From contig NZ_JABTEX010000002.1 of the NCBI RefSeq assembly GCF_015711645.1, positions 868,001 through 932,000 on the forward strand: a stretch of DNA of 64,000 bases, in the 5' to 3' direction. This DNA comes from Planomonospora sp. ID82291. GTDB taxonomy: Bacteria; Actinomycetota; Actinomycetes; Streptosporangiales; Streptosporangiaceae. Shown here piece after piece: positions 45,794-54,247 of the stretch (its first letter is position 1; the number at the start of each line of letters is the position of its first letter). The notes beneath the pieces are model-generated. The model saw only the letters and a list, made by a program, of their open reading frames with translations, was not told the origin of the DNA and did no database searches. A program made the position numbers and the translations under genes.

Positions 45794-46420
45794 ATGACGC
45801 GACGCCGTGCGGAGCACGGAGCGCGGCGCGTCCCGCCGGCCCTCCCGGTGGTCCCGCTCGCCCTCGCGGTCCTCGTGGCCGCGGTGGGCTGCGGCACCCC
45901 CGAGGGCCGGTGGGCGCGGGAGGCGGCGGCCGAGCGGGCGGCGGCGGCCGGCGCCGCCCGGGGCTTCAACCCCGCCGACGTGATGTTCCTGCAGATGATG
46001 GTGGTCCACAACGGACAGGGCGTCGAGCTGGCCCGGCTGGCACGCGGTCGCGGGGTCCGCGAGGAGGTCGGGACCCTGGCGGCGGCGATCGCCGCGACGC
46101 AGGAGGCCGAGACGGCCGCCATGGCGGGCAGGCTGCGCGACTGGGGCCAGCCGCCGACCGCCCCGCCCGACGGGCACGCCGCGCACGGCGGGATGCCGGA
46201 GACGGCCGACCGGGAGATCGCCTCGGTCGCGGACGCCGCCCCCGCCGACTTCGAGCGGGCGTTCCTCAACATGATGATCGCCCACCAGGACGACGCGGCG
46301 CAGCTGGCCAGGGGGGAGGCCGCCATGGGGCTGCATCCCGAGGTCAGGGCGCTGGCCGGGCGGATCGAGGCCTCCCGCGCGGCGCAGATCGAGCGGATGC
46401 TGACGCTGCTCGGCGGCTGA
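45794..46420 (+). CDS. DUF305 family lipoprotein
   Basis: 208 aa. Lipobox VAAVGC near residue 33. Two DUF305 helical repeats with FLQMMVVHNGQGVELARLA and FLNMMIAHQDDAAQLARGE, each carrying the conserved methionine/histidine pairs thought to bind copper. It starts 10 bp after the LPMO gene. Copper handling near a copper enzyme is a plausible link but unproven. Confidence 0.9.
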   Translation: MTRRRAEHGARRVPPALPVVPLALAVLVAAVGCGTPEGRWAREAAAERAAAAGAARGFNPADVMFLQMMVVHNGQGVELARLARGRGVREEVGTLAAAIAATQEAETAAMAGRLRDWGQPPTAPPDGHAAHGGMPETADREIASVADAAPADFERAFLNMMIAHQDDAAQLARGEAAMGLHPEVRALAGRIEASRAAQIERMLTLLGG

Positions 46421-46503
46421 CGCCGTACGGCCGGCGGTCCCGGCCGCGGGTGCGGAGGATCCACGGGAAGGCGGATCCGCGGGGAAGGCGGCGGCTCGCC
46501 GAC

Positions 46504-46565
46504 GGCGGCGGTCACCGGCGGGCGGGGCGGCGGTCACCGGCGGGCGGGCGGGGCGGCGGTCACCG
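46504..46565. repeat. three tandem GC-rich repeats
   Basis: The unit gcggcggtcaccggcgggcggg, slightly variable, repeats three times across the gap before the stop of the shikimate-kinase-like gene. Confidence 0.75.
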
Positions 46566-47078
46566 GTCGGCGAGCGACGCGAGCACCGAGGCGGCCACCT
46601 CCCGGGGCCCGGTCGCCGACACGTCGAAGGTCAGGTCCGCCACCTCGGCGAAGAACGGCCCCCTGCGGGCGCGCTGCTTGGTGAGCATCGCGTCGAGGTC
46701 GGGTTCGAAGTGCGGGCGGTGCCCGCCGGAGAGCATCCGCTCGGCGAGGACCTCCGCGGGGGCGTCCAGCCAGACCACCACGGCGGAGGCCAGCGCCGCC
46801 CGGCAGTCCGGGTCCTCCACCGTGCTCGCCGCCGCGGCGATCACCGGGGGCGGCTGCTCGGCGAGGGCCGCGCGCAGGTGCTCGGCCTCCCGGCGGTGCA
46901 GCTCCTCCACGCCCTCGCGCTCGGCGACCTGGGCCGCGGTGGCGCCGCCGTACCGGGCGGAGAGGTCGGGGTCGCTGTCGCGCAGCCCGCGTCCCAGCTC
47001 GGCGGCCAGGATGCGGGCCACGGAGGACTTCCCGGAGCCCATCAGGCCCGTCACGACGATCGGACGGTCGAATTTCAC
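46560..47078 (-). CDS. shikimate kinase-like P-loop protein
   Basis: 172 aa. Walker A GLMGSGKSSVARILA, the acidic DSDPDLSARYGG region and REGVEELHRREAEHL match the shikimate/gluconate kinase family, with the lid region SGGHRPHFEPDLDAML. The shikimate-binding arginine and GG pattern are not well conserved, so the true substrate is doubtful, and no aro genes are near. GTG 47078 has GGAGG 5 nt upstream. Confidence 0.8.
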   Translation of the reverse strand: MKFDRPIVVTGLMGSGKSSVARILAAELGRGLRDSDPDLSARYGGATAAQVAEREGVEELHRREAEHLRAALAEQPPPVIAAAASTVEDPDCRAALASAVVVWLDAPAEVLAERMLSGGHRPHFEPDLDAMLTKQRARRGPFFAEVADLTFDVSATGPREVAASVLASLADR

Positions 47079-47155
47079 GGCTGCCTCCGAGGTCAACGTT
47101 TGAGATCCGTGTGGGGGATAGGTGAAGGGGCGTTGGCACGAAGGAGGGACATCCC

Positions 47156-47419
47156 ATGACCATCGCAGGCGGCATCATCCTCATCATGCTCGGCGCCATC
47201 TTCACATGGGCGGTCGAATTCGATCTCGCGGGGTTCGACATCAACATCCTCGGCGTCATCCTGATGCTGGGCGGCCTGGTCTGGCTGCTGATCGCCATCT
47301 ACCGGATGAACGTCGCCCGCAGGGCCATCGCGCCCACCACGGTGGTCGTCGAGGAGGACCCGGTGACCCACCGGCGCGTCTACGAGGAGCGCCGCTACGA
47401 CGACCCGCCGGTCGTGTGA
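47156..47419 (+). CDS. DUF6458-type small membrane protein
   Basis: 87 aa with two helices (AGGIILIMLGAIFTWAV and INILGVILMLGGLVWLLI) and a charged tail EERRYDD. Typical of the actinobacterial DUF6458 family of unknown function. GGAGGG precedes the ATG. Confidence 0.78.
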   Translation: MTIAGGIILIMLGAIFTWAVEFDLAGFDINILGVILMLGGLVWLLIAIYRMNVARRAIAPTTVVVEEDPVTHRRVYEERRYDDPPVV

Positions 47420-47450
47420 GATTCCCGCAACGTGAGACGGAGGACGGACA

Positions 47451-47702
47451 GTGAGCACGCTCGTATCCCGAGGCGTGGGAACCGCAGGCGGAATGCTCGG
47501 CGGTCTCGTCGCCGGAGCCATCTTCAAGCAGGTCTGGAAACTGGCCGCGGGCAAGGAGGACGCGCCGCAGGCCACGTCGGAGGAGTACGGCTGGGGCGAG
47601 ATCCTCGTCGCGGCGGCCGTGCAGGGCGCGATCTACGGCATGGTCAAGGCGGCGATCGACCGCTCCACGTCCCGGAGCCTGCACCAGGCCACCGGCGCGT
47701 AG
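47451..47702 (+). CDS. DUF4235 family membrane protein
   Basis: 83 aa. The family pattern GMLGGLVAGAIFKQVWKLAAGKEDAPQ then YGWGEILVAAAVQGAIYG is evident; it has two helices and unknown function. GTG with GGAGG 7 nt upstream. It follows the DUF6458 gene by 31 bp. Confidence 0.85.
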   Translation: MSTLVSRGVGTAGGMLGGLVAGAIFKQVWKLAAGKEDAPQATSEEYGWGEILVAAAVQGAIYGMVKAAIDRSTSRSLHQATGA

Positions 47703-47864
47703 GGCCGCCGAGGCGACCCGCGCGAGGACCCCGGTCCCCCGGAAGGGCCGGGGCCTTCGCGTGTCCGGGACCGGCCCGGTGCGGTCTGCGGTCGGTCTCC
47801 GGTCCCGTTTGCCCTCCGGCATCGCGGGAAGGCGATCTGTTCTGAGGGCGAAAGGAGTTCGATC

Positions 47865-48110
47865 ATGGAGGCTCCGCAGTACGTCGCCGCACGGGTGCAA
47901 CAGGCGCTGGCGGAGGACGAACGCACCACCGAACTCGGCATCCGGGTGGACGTCCGGGGAGAGCAGCTCTTCCTGCGCGGAGAGGTGACCTCCGAGGAGC
48001 GCCGCGATCTGATCGCCGGCGTGGCGGAGGAGGCGGCTCCCGGACTGGCGGTCCGCAACGAGCTCACCGTGGCGGACATCCGGGAACCGGGAGGGGAGGA
48101 GAAGCTGTGA
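47865..48110 (+). CDS. BON domain protein
   Basis: 81 aa consisting of one BON domain: VDVRGEQLFLRGEVTSEERRD and NELTVADIREPG. No signal peptide, so it is probably cytosolic. Its last codons overlap the metallophosphoesterase start (GTGA). Confidence 0.85.
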   Translation: MEAPQYVAARVQQALAEDERTTELGIRVDVRGEQLFLRGEVTSEERRDLIAGVAEEAAPGLAVRNELTVADIREPGGEEKL

Positions 48111-48838
48111 GCAAGCTGCGCATCGCGGCGGTCGGTGACGTGCACCTGGGCGAGGACGTCCGGGGCCGCTACCGCGAGCATCTCGCCGGCATCGAGGAGA
48201 AGGCCGACGTGCTGCTCCTGGCCGGGGACCTGACCCGGCACGGCACGCTGGAGGAGGGGCAGGTGGTGGCGGACGAGTTCCGCGACCTGCCCGTCCCGGT
48301 GGTCGCCGTGCTCGGCAACCACGACCACCACTCCGACCGGCCCGCGGAGATCGCGGCTCTGCTGCGCGACGCCGGGATCATGGTGCTCCACGACGACGCG
48401 GTCGTCCTCGACATCGACGGGACACGGCTCGGCGTGGTCGGGGGCAAGGGGTTCGGCGGCGGTTTCGCCGGCAAGTGCGCCAGCGAGTTCGGCGAGCCGG
48501 AGATCAAGGCGTTCGTGAACCACACCAAGCGGATCGCGGACCGCTGGCGCCGCGCGCTCAAGGAGACCGAGGCCGACGTGCGCGTCGTCCTGTCGCACTA
48601 CTCGCCGGTCAACGACACGCTGCAAGGCGAGCCGCTGGAGATCTACCCGTTCCTGGGCAGCTACCTGCTGGCCGAGGCCGCGGACGCCGAGGGCGCCGAC
48701 CTGATCGTGCACGGCCACGCGCACAAGGGGACCGAGAAGGGCATGACGCCCGGCGGGATCCGCGTGCGCAACGTGGCGCTGCCGGTGCTGGGCCGGGCGT
48801 ATGCGGTCTACTGCCACGACGGTGACGGCCACTGCTGA
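48107..48838 (+). CDS. calcineurin-like metallophosphoesterase
   Basis: 243 aa. All metal motifs are present in order: GDVHLGED, LLAGDLTRHG, LGNHDHH, LSHYSP and HGHAH. Substrate unknown. Coupled to the BON gene by a 4 nt overlap. A strong hairpin follows. Confidence 0.92.
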   Translation: MSKLRIAAVGDVHLGEDVRGRYREHLAGIEEKADVLLLAGDLTRHGTLEEGQVVADEFRDLPVPVVAVLGNHDHHSDRPAEIAALLRDAGIMVLHDDAVVLDIDGTRLGVVGGKGFGGGFAGKCASEFGEPEIKAFVNHTKRIADRWRRALKETEADVRVVLSHYSPVNDTLQGEPLEIYPFLGSYLLAEAADAEGADLIVHGHAHKGTEKGMTPGGIRVRNVALPVLGRAYAVYCHDGDGHC

Positions 48839-48865
48839 GGCCGTCCCGCCGCCGCGACCGTCCGT

Positions 48866-48898
48866 CGGCGGCCGGCCCCCCGCCGGGGCCGGCCGCCG
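48866..48898 (+). terminator. hairpin terminator after the metallophosphoesterase
   Basis: A 14 bp perfect stem CGGCGGCCGGCCCC with a 5 nt loop, 28 bp after the stop codon. No U-run. Confidence 0.65.
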
Positions 48899-49003
48899 AA
48901 CGCGCTTTCGGGACCGTAGGGCAGGGCGGGATCCGCGGTGCGGGGACCTGTGGTGTGGCGACGGCACCGGGGATCTCCGTGGCGGGCGGGAGGCGGACAT
49001 GCG

Positions 49004-49031
49004 AGCGGGCCGGGTGGGAACCCGGCCCGCT
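49004..49031. terminator. second hairpin facing the GPGG gene
   Basis: A 12 bp perfect stem AGCGGGCCGGGT with loop GGGA, 67 bp beyond the stop of the minus-strand small membrane protein. It could serve either strand. Confidence 0.5.
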
Positions 49032-49097
49032 AGGTCGTGTGAGCGGAATTTTCCGACGGGACTTCGACGTGGCGGTCTCGGCGGGCCATGGCCCGCG

Positions 49098-49247
49098 TCA
49101 GACGTTGAAGATGCTCACACCCCCCGGACCCACCAGGAAGCCGAGCACGATGAGGACGATCCCCCAGAGGAGGTCGCGACGGGCCAGGATCACATAGATC
49201 CCGGAGATGACCAGTACGACTGCGATGATCCAGAGCAAGGTAGCCAT
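49098..49247 (-). CDS. GPGG-motif small membrane protein
   Basis: 49 aa: WIIAVVLVISGIYVILARRD, then LLWGIVLIVLGFLVGPGGVS and IFNV. Two helices and the terminal GPGG signature define a widespread actinobacterial micro-protein family of unknown role. It is too short for ordinary gene calling but its composition and motif are convincing. It lies 25 bp after the DUF6328 gene stop. Confidence 0.88.
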   Translation of the reverse strand: MATLLWIIAVVLVISGIYVILARRDLLWGIVLIVLGFLVGPGGVSIFNV

Positions 49248-49272
49248 GTAGGGCGACTGCCCCAAGGAATCG

Positions 49273-49773
49273 TCATTTAACGCCCTTCTCCCGGTAAAGG
49301 TCGATCAATGGCTGGACGAGCCACAGCCAGGCGCTGAGCAGCCCCACCGCCCCGCCGAAGACCGCCGCCGGCCAGCCGGGGATCACCGTCTCCGTGACGA
49401 GTGCGACCGCGCTGGTCATCGCCACGGCGAGCGCGATCGCGCCGATGATGCCGAGTTCGTTGGCGCGGTGCAGCATCTTCTCCTTCAGTCCCGTGCGGAA
49501 CAGCAGGCGGTGCTGGGCCGCCGGCGTGATGAAGCAGACGGAGGCGAAGGCCGAACTGAGCAGCGAGATGAAGAACAGCCAGCGGCCGAGGGTGTCCACC
49601 TTGCCGAAGCCGGCGGAGAACGGCAGCGTCAGCAGGAAGGCGAAGAGGACCTGCACCCCGGTGACCGCGACGCGCAGGCCCTGGAGCAGCTCCGTCAACT
49701 CGCGGTCAACGCGTTCCTTGTGACTCTCACCCGGCGCGGGGGGTTCTGTCCGGACTTCTTCAGGTTGAATCAT
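49273..49773 (-). CDS. DUF6328 family membrane protein
   Basis: 166 aa with four helices. ELTELLQGLRVAVTGVQVLF and FLLTLPFSAGFGKVD, then RWLFFISLLSSAFASVCFITP, are the family hallmark. Function unknown. ATG 49773 is preferred to the TTG one codon earlier. Confidence 0.85.
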   Translation of the reverse strand: MIQPEEVRTEPPAPGESHKERVDRELTELLQGLRVAVTGVQVLFAFLLTLPFSAGFGKVDTLGRWLFFISLLSSAFASVCFITPAAQHRLLFRTGLKEKMLHRANELGIIGAIALAVAMTSAVALVTETVIPGWPAAVFGGAVGLLSAWLWLVQPLIDLYREKGVK

Positions 49774-49847
49774 CAAAGTCCATTACCCTGGCTTGCCCAG
49801 GTCATACCTGGGGACTACGGGCCGGTCCAGGGGGTAGCCCCTCGTCT

Positions 49848-50444
49848 ATGGGAAGCCACAGCCACGAGGTCACCGACGCGATCCTGGAGACGTTGAAGCG
49901 GTCGAGCAGCGCGCTCAAAGACGCCGGCGTCCGCTTCGCGCTCGCGGGCGGATGCGCCGCCTATGCACGCGGGGCCGCCCCCTCGCTGCACGACGTCGAC
50001 TTCGTCCTGCCGCAGGAGGACGTGCCGTCCGCCCTGGAGGCGCTGCGCGAACTGGGCTTCACCACGGCCAAACCGCCGGAGGACTGGCTGGTCAAGGCCT
50101 ACGACGAGGGCCGCCTGGTGGACCTGATCTTCCGGATCGCCGACAACGCGGTCACGCCCGCGCTGCTGGAGCGGGCCGAGCCGCTGAAGGCCTCCGCGGT
50201 GATCGTGCCCGTCCTGGAGGCGACCGATCTGGTCATCTCGTGGCTGCTGCCGCTCTCGGAGCACGCCTGCGACTACGGATCCCTGCTTCCCCAGGTCCGG
50301 GCACTGCGCGAGCAGGTCGACTGGGACCGGGTGGCGGCGGTCGTCCGCGACTCGCCGTACGCGTCCACGTTCCTGATCCTGCTGGAGCGGCTGGGCGTGA
50401 TATCCGACCCCGTGGACGCGGCGGGCGATGCGGCCTGGCCCTGA
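49848..50444 (+). CDS. nucleotidyltransferase-fold protein
   Basis: 198 aa. FALAGGCAAYARGAAPSLHDVDFVLP matches the MNT-type nucleotidyltransferase core (GG, then DxD), and KAYDEGRLVDLIF supplies the third acid. Similar proteins include AbiEii-like and MNT antitoxin nucleotidyltransferases. No HEPN partner is visible next to it, so its role is open. Confidence 0.75.
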   Translation: MGSHSHEVTDAILETLKRSSSALKDAGVRFALAGGCAAYARGAAPSLHDVDFVLPQEDVPSALEALRELGFTTAKPPEDWLVKAYDEGRLVDLIFRIADNAVTPALLERAEPLKASAVIVPVLEATDLVISWLLPLSEHACDYGSLLPQVRALREQVDWDRVAAVVRDSPYASTFLILLERLGVISDPVDAAGDAAWP

Positions 50445-50599
50445 ACGGCGGGAGCGCCCGGACCGCCGGGCGCCCGGACTGCCGGGCGCCCGGACCGCCG
50501 AGCGGCGGGAACATCTGGAGCGGCGGCAGTGCCGTACTCCGTACATGTCAGGCGATGTACGGACCACCGGGCGGAGTCCTGTATGATGTTCCAGGTCAG

Positions 50600-50673
50600 G
50601 CGCCGCTAGCTCAGTTGGTTAGAGCAGCTGACTCTTAATCAGCGGGTCCGGGGTTCGAGTCCCTGGCGGCGCA
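50600..50673 (+). tRNA. tRNA-Lys(CTT), second copy
   Basis: 74 nt identical to the tRNA at 4557, with the same anticodon CTT and the same CC after the discriminator. Flanking DNA is unrelated. Confidence 0.96.
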
Positions 50674-50678
50674 CCGGC

Positions 50679-50712
50679 GAAGGGCCCGGGTCACCTGTGA
50701 CCCGGGCCCTTC
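50679..50712 (+). terminator. terminator after tRNA-Lys
   Basis: A 16 bp perfect stem GAAGGGCCCGGGTCAC with a 2 nt formal loop, followed by TTCTTCG. It may also end the CBS-BON transcript from the other side. Confidence 0.8.
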
Positions 50713-50765
50713 TTCGTGCGCCGCGGACCGCCCGGTTCCCCCGGGCGGCTCGCGGGCGCCCTCGA

Positions 50766-51473
50766 TCAGGCGTTGACGTCGTCCTCGTCCCACTGCAGAT
50801 CGTCGACCACGCCGACCACGCCGTTGACCCGGAGCACCGCGCCGGGCAGGATCCGCGTGTCGCTGCGCTGCCGCATCCGGCCGCTCAGCCTCACGACCCC
50901 CTGGTGCACCGTGACCTCCACGGCGGAGGTGTCCACCCAGGCGGAGTGGTCCAGGACGTCCTTGCGGATCTCGCGGGCGATCTCCTCGTCGCTGCGCAGG
51001 AAGACCTTCAGCAGGTCCTGGCGGCTGACGATCCCCTCGATCCGGCCGTCCCCGTCCACGACGGGCAGGCGCTTGACGCCGTGCTCGTCCATCAGCCGCA
51101 TCGCGTACACCACCGCCGCCTGCGGCCTGATGGTGACGGCGGGGGAGGTCATCAGCTCGGCGGCCGTGTCGCCCCGCACCTTGGTCCCGACGCCTCCGGA
51201 GCCCCCGGCCCCGCCCCCCGCCCGGCCGAGCCGGTGGCGGAGCCGGACGCGCAGCGGCGGCCGGTAGCCCTCGCGGTGGTACTGCTCCTTGAACTCCTCC
51301 TTCAGCAGCAGGTCCGCCTCCGATACGACGCCGATGACGCGGTTCTCGGCGTCGACGACCGGAACCGCGCTCACACCGCGGGCGAGGAGCACCTCGGCGA
51401 CCTCCTTGAACGGTGTCGCGGCGGCGACCGACACCACCTCGCTGGTCATGACTTCGCCGACCTGGACGCGCAT
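50766..51473 (-). CDS. CBS-BON domain protein (paralogue 1)
   Basis: 235 aa. CBS1 (VGEVMTSEVVSVAAATPFKE to VVSEADLLLKEEF), a Gly-rich linker, CBS2 (LMTSPAVTIRPQAAV to GIVSRQDLLKVFLRSDEE), and a C-terminal BON domain (AVEVTVHQGVVRLSGRM). CBS pairs bind adenine nucleotides; BON domains bind lipids or polymers. The first of three paralogues in 3.3 kb. Confidence 0.92.
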   Translation of the reverse strand: MRVQVGEVMTSEVVSVAAATPFKEVAEVLLARGVSAVPVVDAENRVIGVVSEADLLLKEEFKEQYHREGYRPPLRVRLRHRLGRAGGGAGGSGGVGTKVRGDTAAELMTSPAVTIRPQAAVVYAMRLMDEHGVKRLPVVDGDGRIEGIVSRQDLLKVFLRSDEEIAREIRKDVLDHSAWVDTSAVEVTVHQGVVRLSGRMRQRSDTRILPGAVLRVNGVVGVVDDLQWDEDDVNA

Positions 51474-51667
51474 CGTCTCCTCCTCGGGAGCGCGGGGGCT
51501 TGCCTTCCTCCCTCATCCCACCCCACGGCCGCCCTCGGATGGAGGGTCGCAAGTCCTTCGTCACCAGGTCATTGCGCCTCTTCTCCCGGTTTCCGGCTAC
51601 CTGGGCAATGCGCGGAGTTTTCCGGGATGAGACCTGGCTCGGGTTACTCTGGGCCGGGGGTCGCGAT

Positions 51668-52138
51668 ATGAGAGCGTTCGTCTGTGTGCTGGCGTTGACC
51701 GCGGCGGCAGCCGGCTGCGGTTCCGGGCCCGAGAGGACCCCGGCTCAGGCGCCGCCGGTCCCGGCGGCGGGGACGGCGGTGAACCCGGCGCGGCCGGACG
51801 AGGCGCGGCCGGACGAGACCGGCGCGGCTCCCGGCGGGTCCACCCCGTCCGGGTCCCCCGCGGGCCGGACCGAGGTGAGCCCGGACCAGCACCGCGTCCT
51901 GACCGGCCAGTGCCGCTACGCCGACTCGGCCGGGCTGCGGGAGAAGTGCCTCGCGGAGGTCCGGCGCGGATACCGGGTGGGGCGGGAGAACCGCGACCTG
52001 GACTGCCGGACGTACTCCGGCGTCACCGTGTGCGGCCGGCTCCTGCTCAGCGACCGGGAGCGCCGGTGCGTCGAGAAGTGGGTGACGGGCGGGCTGACGC
52101 GGCGCAGAGCCGAGGTGGAGTGCTACGTCTTCTCCTGA
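51668..52138 (+). CDS. Cys-rich lipoprotein, unknown
   Basis: 156 aa. Lipoprotein signal with TAAAAGC (Cys17), a Pro/Ala spacer, then a compact C-terminal domain with six cysteines in ordered spacing (GQCRYADSAGLREKC, DLDCRTYSGVTVCG, RRCVEKW, EVECYVF). The cysteines suggest disulphides. No family recognised. Confidence 0.7.
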   Translation: MRAFVCVLALTAAAAGCGSGPERTPAQAPPVPAAGTAVNPARPDEARPDETGAAPGGSTPSGSPAGRTEVSPDQHRVLTGQCRYADSAGLREKCLAEVRRGYRVGRENRDLDCRTYSGVTVCGRLLLSDRERRCVEKWVTGGLTRRRAEVECYVFS

Positions 52139-52260
52139 CCGGGCCGCCGGAACGTGCCGTCCCGGCGGGGACCCGGACGGTGGCCGCGATTCCGATAGGA
52201 AGGGCCGCTGCGGGGCAGTTGACCGTGAACGCTGATCGCCCACCCCGGAGGGATCACGAT

Positions 52261-52422
52261 ATGACGATCAATCCACTGCCCCTGTGCCGGACCTGCGGGG
52301 CCATGGTGGAACACCCCGGCCGCCACCGGGAGTGGCACGAGGCCCTCGAACGCCTGGTTCCCGGACTGGAGGCCGAGCTGTCGCACGGGGCCGAGGACCC
52401 GGGCCACGGCCACACCTTCTGA
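52261..52422 (+). CDS. small Cys/His protein, unknown
   Basis: 53 aa. PLCRTCGAMVEHPGRHREWH has Cys-x2-Cys followed by histidines, like a small zinc knuckle. The tail GAEDPGHGHTF is also His-rich. GGAGGG lies 8 nt before ATG 52261. It sits between the lipoprotein and the second CBS gene. Confidence 0.6.
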   Translation: MTINPLPLCRTCGAMVEHPGRHREWHEALERLVPGLEAELSHGAEDPGHGHTF

Positions 52423-52516
52423 CGCCCCCTTCCCCTGACTCCTTCAGCCGGGACGGCTGCGACGGCTGCGGAAGCCGGGACGGCCGCGACGTCCGCCGCG
52501 GCTTCCGCGGCCGTGC

Positions 52517-53227
52517 TCAGACCCCGGCCCAGCCGGTCGAGACGGACACCGTGTCGTCGGTCCGCCAGGAGAGCTCGTCGACCACGTCGACGACCCCGTC
52601 GAGGTTGCGGGTCACGCGGACGGCCGCGACGGCCTGGCTGCGCGTCTCCAGCTCGCCGGAGAGCGTCACGACCCCCTCCCGCGCGGTGATCCGTACGGTC
52701 TCCGGATCGGCCCAGAGGTTCCGCACGATGACGTCGTCGCGGACGCGCCGCTCGATCTCGGCGTCGCTGCGCACGAACACGCGGATCACGTCGCGGCGGC
52801 TGACGATGCCGACCAGGGTCCCGTCGGAGGTGACCACGGGGAGCCGCTTGACGCCGTGCCGGTCCATCATGCGGGCGACCAGCACGATGGAGGAGTCGGG
52901 GGTGGTGACGACGGCGGGGGAGGTCATCAGCTCCTCGGCCGTGTCCCCGGCCGCCCGGCGCTCGACGTCGCCGTCCTCGGTCAGGCGGTGGCGGAGCCGG
53001 GTGCGCAGCGGCGGACGGTACGCCTCGCCGTAGTAGCGCTCCTTGAACTCCTCCTTGCGGAGCAGGTCGGCCTCGGACACGACGCCGACCACCCGCTGCT
53101 CGGCGTCCACGACCGGGACGCCGCTCACGCCCCTGTCGATGAGGAGCTCGGCGATCGCGTAGAAGGGCGCGTTCGCCCGTACGGCCGCGACCTCGGCGGT
53201 CATGACGTCCTTGACGGTCAGCTTCAT
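52517..53227 (-). CDS. CBS-BON domain protein (paralogue 2)
   Basis: 236 aa, the closest relative of paralogue 1: VKDVMTAEVAAVRANAP, VVSEADLLRKEEFKERYY, LMTSPAVVTTPDSSIVL, VSRRDVIRVFVRSDAEIE, then BON (TVRITAREGVVTLSGELETR). Same layout and length, divergent tail. Confidence 0.92.
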   Translation of the reverse strand: MKLTVKDVMTAEVAAVRANAPFYAIAELLIDRGVSGVPVVDAEQRVVGVVSEADLLRKEEFKERYYGEAYRPPLRTRLRHRLTEDGDVERRAAGDTAEELMTSPAVVTTPDSSIVLVARMMDRHGVKRLPVVTSDGTLVGIVSRRDVIRVFVRSDAEIERRVRDDVIVRNLWADPETVRITAREGVVTLSGELETRSQAVAAVRVTRNLDGVVDVVDELSWRTDDTVSVSTGWAGV

Positions 53228-53365
53228 GGTGAACCTCCGGTTGGGGGGCGTTGAGGGAAACGGGGTGGTGCCGGTCTCCCACCGGGGGCAGGAGGGGCCG
53301 GGGCGCGTGCGCCGGGCGGAGATCCCGGGGAAGGGGCCGGGCGCACGTGCCGGTCGGGGGTCCGG

Positions 53366-53965
53366 TCAGGGACCGGAGTGCGTGACCCGGACGATCCCGG
53401 GGACGGTGCGGGCCAGCAGGTCGGCGATCCGGTCGGCCGGATCGCCCGCGTGCCCCCGCAGTTCGGCGACGCCGTCGCGGACGGAGACCTCCCAGTGCGG
53501 GCCGGCGGGGTACTGCTCGCGCAGCGCGGCGCGCACGTCGGCGCGCAGGTCCTCGTCGGTCCGGGCCAGGACGGCCAGCAGGTCGCGGCGGCTGACGATG
53601 CCGGCGAGGCGGCCGTCCGCGACCACCGGCAGGCTCTTGATCCGCTTGCCGACCATGAGGTCGACCAGCTCCACCACGTCGGTCGTCGGGGTCACGGACA
53701 CCACCTCGGGCGTCATGACCTCCTCGACCAGCAGCGGCAGTCGCGCGCCGTGCCCGAGCACGGTGCGGGCGCTCGCCCGGGGGTCGCGCTCGAACTCCCC
53801 GCGCAGCAGGTCCATCTCACTGACGATGCCGATCAGCCCTCCGTCCTCGCCGAGGACGGGGGCGGCGGTGATGTCGGCGGCGTGCAGCACCCGGACGGCC
53901 CGCCGTACCGGGTCCGTGGAGCGGACCGTGACGACCGCTTCGGTCATGACCTCGCGGACCAGCAT
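53366..53965 (-). CDS. CBS-BON domain protein (paralogue 3)
   Basis: 199 aa from ATG 53965. VREVMTEAVVTVRSTDPVRR, IGIVSEMDLLRGEFERDPRA, EEVMTPEVVSVTPTTDV, GIVSRRDLLAVLARTDED, then a short BON (WEVSVRDGVAELRGHAG). It is shorter than the other two because the inter-CBS linker is compact. Older and more divergent than paralogues 1 and 2. Confidence 0.9.
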   Translation of the reverse strand: MLVREVMTEAVVTVRSTDPVRRAVRVLHAADITAAPVLGEDGGLIGIVSEMDLLRGEFERDPRASARTVLGHGARLPLLVEEVMTPEVVSVTPTTDVVELVDLMVGKRIKSLPVVADGRLAGIVSRRDLLAVLARTDEDLRADVRAALREQYPAGPHWEVSVRDGVAELRGHAGDPADRIADLLARTVPGIVRVTHSGP

Positions 53966-54247
53966 GACTGCGACCCCTTCCTCAGGCGGTGCCGTCGCCC
54001 CGGCCGGATTCGCCTCCCTGCCGGGGATCTCCCACTCCCCCATTCCACCGCCCGGCGGGGCCGGAGCGGAGGGGGCGGAGGTCCCCGGTGGCAGGGCCTT
54101 TCGGCCACGGTCCGGCGGAGGCCGCAGAGATAGGGGAGGTCGCAGGGGGAGAGGAGGCCGCAGAGGTCAGAGCGCGAAGACGGGACGGCGCATTCCAGGG
54201 GGCGGGCCCGCGGAAGGACGCCTCGGCCCGCCGCGGCGGGCGCGGTC

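Noticed and set aside
46560-47078. aroK of the shikimate pathway
   Set aside because: Walker A fits but the shikimate-binding residues are not clear and no aro genes are linked, so no symbol was given.
4557-50673. An integrated genomic island bounded by the two tRNA-Lys genes
   Set aside because: No integrase or excisionase of the phage type adjoins either copy and no att-like identity extends beyond the tRNA; kept only as a weak finding.
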